A stretch of 64,000 bases of DNA from the NCBI GenBank assembly GCA_027886185.1, contig WOAB01000528.1, forward strand, positions 1,674,001 to 1,738,000, given 5' to 3'. Shown here piece after piece: positions 55,470 through 64,000 of the stretch. This DNA comes from Rheum nobile (Eukaryota > Streptophyta > Magnoliopsida > Caryophyllales > Polygonaceae). Numbering within the stretch: the first letter of the stretch is position 1; each line of letters starts with the position of its first letter. The translations under genes were made by a program, and so were the position numbers. Below the pieces are notes generated by a model. The model was given only the letters and a program-made list of their open reading frames with translations, had not been told where the DNA came from and did no database searches.

Positions 55470-55735
55470 GTTCTGATTTGCTTCTGTGCTGACGCCTTAG
55501 GTTTGCTTAGAGGATCTTTGACAGTCTTAGATGGAGTCTACCAATCAGTGGAGCACTTGGCAGGCACATTAGAACTAGGCCTTGTCTTGGAGCATTCCCC
55601 TTCCTCCAAGCAGATAACTGGTGCCTTGGTGATGGTCTGAACTTGAACAGGCTCTGTTATCTTCTTAACCCACTTGGGTTGATTGATAGTCTGCACGTCT
55701 TTTTTTTGTAACCTGGCACTCCCAGGCCCGTCCAA
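55470..55735 (-). pseudogene. LINE ORF1 C-terminal remnant
   Basis: On - a basic, Lys/Thr-rich stretch (QPKWVKKITEPVQVQTITK, PSKTVKDPLSKPKASAQKQI) with a stop in the middle, just upstream of ORF2. Position and composition suit the end of a plant LINE ORF1. Family residues are too few for certainty. Confidence 0.45.
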
Positions 55736-56344
55736 TCAAATTAGGAGGCCCTATGCAAATTTGTTAATTAGGCTCATAAAATTAATTATCCATTTATAGG
55801 GGTTCCGAGCGTACAATCGTGAGTGAGAATCAGTTGCATGCGAGTATTAGTACGTCCTTCTATTTGCATGTATCCTATATCCTTGTGTGCATTGTTATTG
55901 CTTTGTTGGTGGTAAAGTATACCGACAACTGTGAGAATCGGTGGTACTTTATTATTGGCATAGTGATAAGTCTATTGACAACTGTGAGAATCAATAGTAC
56001 TTAAGATCAGGATGAGAACAACTATAAGGATAGTAAAAGAACTTGGATTAAATAGATTTCTGTGATCAAATTATATCTCTGTATTGTGGATCTCGCTCTA
56101 GTAGGACTACTTTCCCTCATTATATTTCCTCGACTAAACCAAACTTGTTTGCTTTGCTTGCTTTGTGTTCTCTTGATAACTAAACCTCCCGTTCGTGTTA
56201 CTTGTCATTCACATTTGCATACTTCATTCGATCTTCCCTATGGGTTTGACCCTTGCTTGCTTACTATACATCTGTTTAGTAGGTCTGTTAGGACTTTTTA
56301 CTTTGATAAGGCTAATCAACGATATTTGCTTATGCACTTTTAGC
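55711..56344 (+). other. Unassigned repeat-like segment
   Basis: GACAACTGTGAGAATC occurs at 55924-55939 and 55977-55992. GGGTTTGACCCTTGCTTGCTTACTATA-type wording near 56237 recalls the 3' part of Athila/Ogre-type LTRs. It directly abuts a truncated Tekay LTR at about 56345, so it may be part of an older element. No coding sequence. Confidence 0.35.
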
Positions 56345-58429
56345 CACCGTCAAGGCCACCGCACCCTGCCGCACCCTGTCGTACCCCGCGGTGGGATATT
56401 TCTTCTGACGACGTTATCCTCTTCCTCTCTGCACTGCAAGTGGCGCCGGTTGGCAGGCCCCTAGCTTGCCTAGCCTTCCTTACTAGTCTCCCGCTTGTCC
56501 CTCCTAAGGGAACTCCTTAGTTGGCTATAAAAGGGGACGAAATCAGAAGGGAGAGAGCATCATCTTCCTCATCTGTTTTCTCCTTTGAAAATCTCCATTA
56601 AAGCCAAGCTTTTGAGCTTTGTTTGAGAAAGTGATCGAACCCCTTTAAGTGTTTACAAAGGTACTTACAAGTAGTATTTGAAGGTGTAAGGAGTTTGGAG
56701 ATCAAACCAAGAATGAATCAAAGTCGAACGAATCGATTTGGTGAGTTTATGAATTTTTGCTATCGAAGGAGCTCTGCCTCTGTGACCCCACCGCACCCGC
56801 GGCAAGCCCCTACCGCACCCGCGGTGAGCTTGTCCGAGTTGTGTGTTCTTGGGTGTTTGGCTTTGGGCGAGGCTTGACTCCTTTGATTCTTTTCCTATTC
56901 TTTTAGATTCATATATGTGGATATTGAATTTAACTTAGGGTCTCGTTATGGGTCGTTTCTTAGGGATTTATTGTACGAGATCTATCCCTGCTTCTGACCC
57001 AGGAACCCGACGTTTCTAAGCTTGTTCAAGCTCTCTACAAATCTAAGGCAAGTGGCGGTTCGCTCTTGCTCATCATTCCATATTTCCATTAATTATCAAT
57101 TGTTTAGTTGTTAATTAATTTGGGATGATTTATTGTTTCGTTGGGAACAGTTTTGTTAAATAATAATATGATTAAAAGATGATATTAATAGGTTGTATAT
57201 TCTGCTAGAATCAACGCTATTATATATGTGTGTAAAGATTGAGATATATTATGATGTTGGCCATGATGGCTTTGATGTAGACTATTGCTGTGTTGAACTG
57301 CTTAGTTAGCATGAGTATTCGTAGGAACACTATTTACCTTTCGAGGTTTAGTGGGTTCTTTATAACTGGTGCTAGGAGGATTTTGCCCTAGTGCTCTGGT
57401 CATGACCTTACCCTTTGCAGGGAACTGCACACAGTTGGTGCTACTATTCGGGATTTATTTCCTTCGATATATGTCCCTCATGGCGAAACATATATTTAAA
57501 AGCTTATAACGTGATGTGGGTTTTGGAATTAAATCAGATAAGTGCCGTTGTCGCACATAATTAAATATACCCTTCGACGAGTAGTGCAGCTAGGAAAGCT
57601 CATCTTGACTTTGATCAGAGTAATGTTCTCTTTCCAATCTGGATTCGCCTTGGGCGGTGAGGTTGGTCGTGAGCCGAAACATCTAAGTCATTTTTGAACG
57701 CTTGTATGAATTTTTAATGTTCCCCAACATTTGTCATATTTCCTTTAAGACTCACTTTCGTTGGAGTCTTCTTTTGGGATTGATTGCTGTGAGACTCGGT
57801 CTCTAGAATCGTCTCTTGATCATGCCTTTTGTTATTTTCTGTAGAAGTATGGTGGTTGACTAACGTACTCGACTATTATTCGAGCGACGATGAGTCTAAC
57901 CTAATACGACTACTTCGAACCACTCTGCTTTGTACCCTTGTATGGTCTTTCATTAGACTAACCAACCGATAATTCCCTTGCATGGTTGGCTGGTGTCATC
58001 CGTTCGATTCGGCACATCAGATAAATTGCAGATCCGAGGAGTCTAGAATGGTTATGAAGACAACGATGGTTTTTGGATGTTTTTATTGTTTTTAATCAGG
58101 TTGAGATCCTTGGGCAGGTGATCATTACGATCACAACCCTTTTTGTAATATTTTAAGAAAGACTTCTGCTGTAATCTATTTACTCTGTTATTTGTTAAAT
58201 TCTGCATTTCGACTTCCGCTGTATTTTGTTTAACTCTGTATGTTTGTCCTATTCGGGATTGAGATGTAATCTCGGGACTCAAGTTTTAATTGAATATTAT
58301 TATGATTTTGTATCATATGTGTTCCATGATTGTATTTAAACGGTAAAGCCTAGGGTGGCTTCGGTGAGGAAAACCGAGGTCACTGGCGGTAATACATTTC
58401 CAAATGGGTTAAGATTTGGGGGTGTTACA
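56345..58429 (+). repeat. 5' LTR, truncated at its outer end
   Basis: Alignable with the 3' LTR from about 63075 onward (GCGGTGGGATATTTCTTCT, CTCCCTCCTAAGGGAACTCC). The first 290 or so bases of the LTR are absent. TATAAAAG at 56526-56533. CCGCACCCGCGG words at about 56790-56825. Confidence 0.85.
56526..56533 (+). promoter_or_regulatory. TATA box of the 5' LTR
   Basis: TATAAAAG in context TTGGCTATAAAAGGGGACG. The same motif is at 63244-63251 in the 3' LTR. Confidence 0.6.
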
Positions 58430-58433
58430 GAGT

Positions 58434-58445
58434 TGGTATCAGAGC
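58434..58445 (+). promoter_or_regulatory. Primer binding site (initiator tRNA-Met)
   Basis: TGGTATCAGAGC, four bases inside the LTR end at 58429. Confidence 0.88.
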
Positions 58446-58652
58446 CAAAGGTTTTAAAACGGGTTGGGTATTTAAAAACCATTTACTTGTTTTCGATTGA
58501 AAAGTATTTTCAAAAGGACTCTGAATTTTCAAAATGAAAAGAATTTGAAAATAAAACACCGTTCATAGTTATGTCTTCTATATATAGTCTGATGTAGTAA
58601 GCTTGCTTCTATGTCTAGAAAGACTAATTCCTTCCTCGTTATCCTGTAGGAT

Positions 58653-59159
58653 ATGGGTACATGTTTTTCTCACAAGAGGGATTCAGAAGATACCAAGATG
58701 GATTCACCATCTCCAGGAAGGCTCGACTTTCCAATACCCCCGAGGTGCTTTGAGGTTGGAGAACCAAGCAGCCCACCAGAGGAAATAAAGTATGTGCTTC
58801 CTGAATCGGTAGTCCTGGCATCAAAAGGTGTCGTAGTTCCAGTGGCAGCGCCAGTTGAGCCACCAAGGGAGGAAGCAATGCAAGAGGATAAATTGTCTAG
58901 GTACATGAGGGGGTACTACAATGACTTTTTCCTGATCGAGATGGTCCCGGAAGGGGACGAAGAAGAGGACAAAGACGGGGAAGAAGAGCATGAAGAGGAG
59001 GGTCAACACAGCAGTCGGGTCAGGCCAAGAGTTCGATCCAATGTCACAATTGTGGTGCCGTTGGGCACAAAAAACTATACGTGTCCGAAGGAGAGGAAGA
59101 CATGTTTTGGTTGTGGGAAGGAAGGGCATATGCAGAAGTTCTGTCGACAGGGAAAGTAG
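58653..59159 (+). pseudogene. Leader ORF fused to a gag zinc-knuckle remnant
   Basis: A 168-codon frame. Residues 1 to about 40 (MG..., SPSPGRLDFPIPPRCFEVG) align with the leader ORF of the first element (8581 on -). A Pro/Glu-rich middle and an acidic tail (EGDEEEDKDGEEEHEEEG) follow. From about 59000 the DNA is homologous to the first element's gag linker, but the first zinc knuckle is in another frame; the second, CFGCGKEGHMQKFC (151-164), is in frame. The whole capsid core of gag is missing. I read this as a deletion that joined a normally separate leader ORF to the end of gag. The leader's function is unknown. Confidence 0.6.
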
Positions 59160-62100
59160 AAAGGAGCGGAGTCACAGCAAGGGTCTGTTAATCAGAACAA
59201 CCGACCTAGGTACAAACCGGCAGAGACTCCTAGTCCTTCGATGCAGACAACTGCACAGAACAAAGGCAAAGCCCAGCTACTTTGGGAGGTCAGGGTCAAT
59301 GCCTGTACGAGATGCGTGAGGCTGATGGACCTAACACTCCAGTTGCTCAAGGTACCTTATACCTTCATTCTACTTCAGTGTGTATACTGTTTGATTCAGG
59401 TGCTACCCATTCCTTTATTTCAGAGAATTGTGTTAGTAAGCTAGGTCTAGTCTGCAACGAGGTTTGTGAACCTTTCGTTGTAAATCTTCCTAATGGTGAC
59501 CATTTAGTGGGCACCCAGTATTTGTCAGAATTTCCGGTTACCATTCAGGGTAAGAAGTTCGAAGCAGATTTGATCTGCATTGCTATGGCTCCATACGACA
59601 TTATTCTCGGTATGGATTGGCTGACGCGTCATGGAGCGGTGATCGACTTTAGTTCAAGAACTGTAACAGTGTCATCTGGGGGCCAGTGTGTGTGCAAATT
59701 CAAGGGTCGGAATGACGCTGATAACGGCAGACTTATCAATGAGATGGCTGCGTTTAAGCTACTTCGACAAGGTTGTGTCGGGTACCTTTGCTACCTGGAT
59801 TCGCCCACAAAAGATGAATCAACAACTCTTGATATTCCTGTGATTAATGAATTTCCTGATGTTTTTCCGGAAGAGATTCCTGGATTACCCCCGAAGCGTG
59901 ACGTGGAATTTTCTATTGATCTTGAGCCTAGTACCGCGCCGATTTCTAAAGCACCGTACCGGATGGCTCCTACTGAGATGAAAGAGTTGAAGAAGAACTT
60001 GAGGATCTTCTTGAGAAAGGTTACATAAGGCCGAGTGCATCGCCTTGGGGTGCTCCAGTTTTATTTGTCAAGAAGAAAGATGGATCGTTTCGACTTTGTA
60101 TCGACTATCGTGAATTGAATAAAGTCACGATCAAAAACAAATATCCTTTGCCAAGGATTGATGATCTGTTGGATCAACTACAAGGAGCAAAAGTCTTTTC
60201 CAAGATCGATCTGAGATCTGGATATCATCAGCTCAGAATTCGTGAGGAAGATATTCCGAGGACTGCATTCCGGACAAGATATGGTCACTACAAGTTCGTA
60301 GTCATGCCATTTGGACTTACCAACGCTCCAGCAGTCTTCATGGACCTGATGAACCGATGTTTTCACCAGTACTTGGATAAGTTCGTGGTGGTCTTCATCG
60401 ATGACATTCTGATCTATTCTCCGAGCGTGGAAGCTCATGAAGAACATCTTCAGATTATTTTATCAGTCCTTAGACAAAATTAGCTATATGCAAAATTGTC
60501 TAAGTGTGACTTTTGGATCAAGGAAGTGGCTTTCTTAGGCCATGTGATCAATGAGAAAAGGGTGATGGTTGATCCCCAGAAGATTGAAGCAGTAGCCAAT
60601 TGGAAGCAGCCTCAGAATGTGAAGGAGGTGCACAGTTTCCTAGGACTTGCGGGATACTACAGACGATTCGTGGAGGGATTTTCTAAGATCGCTCTACCTA
60701 TGACCGGTCTACTCCGCAAGGTCCATAAGAAGTTTGTCTGGAATGACAAGTGCGAGGCCAATTTTCAAAAGCTGAAGCAATGTCTAACCTCCGCACCAGT
60801 ATTGACGCTGCCGGAAGGAGCTGATGACTATGCGGTCTATATTGATGCTTCGAAGAATGGGTTGGGATGTGTGTTGATGCAAAAAGGCAAGGTTATTGCA
60901 TACGCATCAAGACAACTAAAAACCTATAAAGAAAACTATCCGAAGCATGATCTAGAGTTAGCAGCGGTAGTGTTTGCGCTGAAGATTTGGAGGCACTATC
61001 TCTATGGCGTGAGATGCCAAGTCTTCACTGATCACAAGAGTCTCAAATATATATTTACTCAGAAGGAGCTGAATATGAGACAACGTCGCTGGTTGGAACT
61101 ACTTAAAGACTACGACATCGAATTACTGTATCATCCAGGCAAGACTAATGTAGTAGCCGATGCATTGAGCCGGAAGACGCCGCATGACACGGTAGTGGCT
61201 TTGCTTGTTGCTCAGACCAAGCTGAACCAAGAGTTGTGCGAGATTGAAGTCCTGTACGACCAACGTCGAGGATACCTGAGTATGCTTGAGATTCAAGTTA
61301 CGCTTCTTGATCAGATCAGAGAGAAGCAGGTCGATGATGCGATCTTGTTAAAGCTAAGTAGTGAAGTGATGGACGGGAAAGCTCCCGGTTTTGTGATTCA
61401 GGAAGACGGATCACTCTGGTTTCAGGACCGAATTTGTGTGCCTGACGTTGATGGTCTTCGCCAATTGGTGATGAGGGAAGCCCATTCATCAGCCTATTCT
61501 ATACATCCAGGCTCTAGCAAGATGTACAAGGACCTCAGAATGAAGTTCTGGTGACCCAACATGAAGTGGGATGTGGCGGAGTTCGTGGCGAAATGCTTGA
61601 CTTGCCAGAAGGTCAAGATAGAACATCGCATACCAGGCGGTGAGTTGCTACCTCTTCCAGTGACAGAATGGAAATGGGAGGACATTACTATGGATTTCGT
61701 CACAGGGCTGCCCAAGACTCGAAGTCAAAAAGATGCTATATGGGTTATCATAGACAGGCTCACGAAGAGTGCTCACTTCGTGGCTATCAAGACGACATGG
61801 GGAACTCAGAAGCTATCAAAAGTGTTTTTACACGAGGTTATCCATTTGCATGGTACTCCAAAGACCATTGTATCGGATCGTGATGGCCGATTCATGTCAA
61901 GATTCTGGAAAGAATTGCACAAGGCCATGAGAACCGAGTTAAGGTTCAGTACTGCGTTTCATCCTCAAACGGATGGACAGTCTGAGAGGACCATCCAAAC
62001 CCTGGAGGATATGCTAAGAGCTTGTGAACTTGATCGTCCGACTAGCTGGGAGGACAACCTGAGTCTGATTGAGTTCACATACACCACCAGCTAGCACGGT

Positions 62101-62733
62101 ACTATCAAGATGGCTCCATTCAAGGCTTTGTATGGTCGAAGGTGCAGATATCCGATTTGTTGGGATGAGAATACCGACAAGATTCTAATCGGACCATAGC
62201 TAGTCGAGAGGACTGCCTCAGACGTTGCTTTGATAAGACAAAGAATGTTGACAGCTCAGAGTCGACAGAAGTCTTACGCTGATCCGAAGCGTAGGAATGT
62301 TGAGTTTGAGGTCGGTGACAAACTTTTCGTCAAAGTATCACCATCCAAGGGCGTGTTCAGATTTGGTAAGCGTGGGAAGCTCAACCCTCGCTACGTGGGA
62401 CCATTTGAGATCCTTGATAGGGTGGGATCTCTAGCGTACCGTTTGGCATTGCCGCCATCGACACATCCAGTGCATAATGTGTTCCACGTATCCTTGCTGA
62501 GGAAGTATGTGCCAGATGAATCTCATGTGCTGAGCTATGGAGACATCGAGATCCAGGCAAATGGTACCTACGAGGAAAGACTTATGCGTATTCTCGAACG
62601 TCGTGAGAAGCAATTGCGCAACAAGGTAGTACCGTTGGTATGAATTTTGTGGTCCAAGTCAGGAACCGAAGAGATTACTTGGGAGACTGAGAAGGATATG
62701 CTTAGACGCTTTCCCGAGTTGTTTTCGGCCTAG
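59160..62733 (+). pseudogene. Pol of the second Tekay-type element, broken
   Basis: Protease and RT start are in 59282-60028 (LFDSGATHSFIS, DIILGMDWL, PDVFPEEIPGLPPKRDVEFS). A frameshift near 59995 precedes the RT core at 60115-60483 (SKIDLRSGYHQLRI, VVMPFGLTNAP, FIDDIL), which ends at a stop (60481-60483). RNase H and the integrase zinc finger start are in 60496-61554 (YIDASKNGLGCVL, RRFVEGFSKIALP), ended by a stop. The integrase core is at 61561-62094 (MDFVTGLP, VSDRDGRF, HPQTDGQSE), with stops at 62092 and near 62200. The C-terminus 62230-62643 (FGKRGKLNPRY, HNVFHVSLLRKYV) and a chromodomain-like tail to 62733 follow, split by a stop at 62641. All catalytic motifs are present, so decay is recent relative to the first element. 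Confidence 0.9.
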
Positions 62734-62765
62734 AATAACCAAGTTTCGGTGTCGAAACTTCTTTT

Positions 62766-62778
62766 AAGGGGGAGGTAG
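62766..62778 (+). promoter_or_regulatory. Polypurine tract
   Basis: AAGGGGGAGGTAG directly before the 3' LTR start TGTAATATCC at 62779. Confidence 0.8.
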
Positions 62779-64000
62779 TGTAATATCCCTCATTTTATTA
62801 GGATATTTTGGAATTTTCCAACTCATGTACTACAAATCGGATTTATTTTAGAGAAGTTCGGACGTTCTGTAATATGTTTGATCTCTGTAATATTTTTCTG
62901 AGTAATATAAATAACAGTTGAAGTATTTTTGGGGTTAAATAGTCGTTCGTGTACAAATATATTTAACCCGGAGTTACGATAATTAACCCTTGTTTAAACC
63001 GGACAAAAAGGGGCGAAATTGGCCTTGACCGCACCTTGGCCGCACCCGCGGTGAAGGCCAAATCGGCGAGGCGGTCACAGGAGGCCACTGTACCCTACCG
63101 CACCCCGCGGTGGGATATTTCTTCTCACGACGTTATCCTCTTCCCTTCTGCACTGCAAGTGGCACGGGTTGGCAGGCCCTAGCTTGCCTAGCCTTCCTTG
63201 CTGGTCTCCTGCTTCTCCCTCCTAAGGGAACTCCTTGGTTGGCTATAAAAGGTGACGAAATCAGAAGGGAGAGAGCATCATCTTCCTCCTCTGTTTTCTC
63301 CTCTGAAAATCTCCATTAAAGCCAAGCTTTTGAGCTTTGTTTGAGAAAGTGATCAAACCCCTTTGAGTGTTTACAAAGGTACTTACAAGTAGTATTTGAA
63401 GGTGTAAGGAATTTGGAGATCAAACCAAGAATGAATCAAAGTCGAACGAATCGATTTGGTGAGTTTCTGAATTTTTGTTGTCGAAGGAGCTCTGCCTCTG
63501 TGACCCCACCGCACCCGCGGCAAGCCCCTATTGCACCCGCGGTGAGCTTGTCCGAGTTGTGTGCTCTTGGGCGTTTGGATTTGGGCGAGGCTTGACTCCT
63601 TTGATTCTTTTCCTATTCTTTTAGATTCATATATGTGGATATTGAATCTAACTTAGGGTCTCGTTATGGGTCGTTTCTTAGCGATTTATTGTACGAGATC
63701 TGTCCCTGCTTTTGACCCAGGAACCCGACGTTTCTAAGCTTGTTCAAGCTCTCTACAAATCTAAGGCAAGTGGCGGTTCGCTCTTGCTCATCATTCCATA
63801 TTTCCATTAATTATCAATTGTTTAGTTGTTAATTAATTTGGGATGATTTATTGTTTCGTTGGGAACAGTTTTGTTAAATAATAATATGATTAAAAGATGA
63901 TATTAATAGGTTGTATATTCTGCTAGAATCAACGCTATTATATATGTGTGTAAAGATTGAGAAATATTATAATGTTGGCCATGATGGCTTTGATGTGGAC
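62779..64000 (+). repeat. 3' LTR, cut by the window end
   Basis: Starts TGTAATATCCCTCATTTTA and closely follows the solo LTR and the 5' LTR of the same element. TATAAAAG at 63244-63251, and CCGCACCCGCGG words near 63045 and 63508. About 1.1 kb of the expected 2.3 kb lies outside. Confidence 0.9.

Larger units (their letters stand above)
51851..55710 (-). mobile_element. Decayed L1-type LINE (non-LTR retrotransposon)
   Basis: On - the order is ORF1 tail, apurinic endonuclease, reverse transcriptase, zinc-finger RVT domain, 3' untranslated region, and a short A7 tail (T7 on + at 51851-51857). The 5' end is not well defined; ORF1-like sequence fades near 55710, so the copy is 5'-truncated. No clear target duplication was found. 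Stops between domains and after the ORF2 endonuclease make it inactive. Confidence 0.85.
56345..64000 (+). mobile_element. Second Tekay/Del-type gypsy element, degenerate, running off the window
   Basis: 5' LTR 56345-58429 (outer part missing), primer site, leader-gag fusion, pol with several stops, polypurine tract, and 3' LTR from 62779 to the window edge. LTR start TGTAATATCC and end GGGGGTGTTACA match the solo LTR at 27025-29379. The pol order protease-RT-RNase H-integrase and the chromodomain-like tail give the Tekay/Del chromovirus assignment. A 5-bp duplication cannot be tested because both outer ends are missing. Confidence 0.9.

Overview
This window is eukaryotic nuclear DNA from a flowering plant, probably a eudicot. 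The evidence is spliced genes with GT-AG introns, AT-rich intergenic sequence, Ty3-gypsy and Ty1-copia LTR retrotransposons primed by initiator tRNA-Met, a plant L1-type LINE, a tRNA-derived SINE, and CACTA, hAT, Mutator, Stowaway and Helitron-like DNA elements. I see only two clearly host genes. One is a five-exon GH28 polygalacturonase-like gene on + (13536-17976). The other is a tiny mitochondrial complex I subunit gene (NDUFB3/B12 type) on - (20139-20336, with a 5'UTR exon near 20.9 kb). Everything else recognisable is mobile DNA or fragments carried by it.

Layout. 1-2641: AT-rich, with a partial copy and then a complete candidate Helitron (535-2641). 3291-11280: an LTR retrotransposon on - with 5-bp target duplication TTAAC, an intact gag and a collapsed pol. 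12043-12296: a SINE with a perfect 17-bp target duplication. 13.5-18.0 kb: the GH28 gene. 18496-18991: a small Helitron-like candidate. 20.1-21.1 kb: the complex I gene and its promoter. 21882-24918: a CACTA element carrying exon fragments of at least three host genes (14-3-3, a WD40 protein, PRP19/MAC3). 24.9-30.0 kb: a tandem segmental duplication with chained miniature LTR elements (TRIMs), into which a solo LTR (27025-29379) and a hAT MITE (29505-29911) later inserted. 30.6-31.2 kb: two MITEs. 31222-34878: a Mutator-like element with a 9-bp target duplication. 35561-49510: a Ty1-copia element on -, split by a very young gypsy element (40194-48989) with an uninterrupted 1846-residue gag-pol that runs 78 codons into its own 3' LTR. 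49833-50613: a hAT element. 51851-55710: a decayed LINE on -. 56345-64000: a second Tekay/Del-type gypsy element on +, broken by stops and frameshifts, with its 3' LTR leaving the window.

Insertion order can be read from the nesting. The CRM-like gypsy is younger than the copia. The CACTA arrived after the 25-26 kb duplication, or was absent from the copied template. The solo LTR and hAT MITE are younger than the TRIM chain. The most interesting items are the multi-gene-capturing CACTA with preserved splice sites, the gag-pol/3' LTR overlap in the young gypsy, and a small leader ORF shared by the two Tekay-type elements that is fused to gag in one of them. All identifications were made by reading the sequence; no database search was run.
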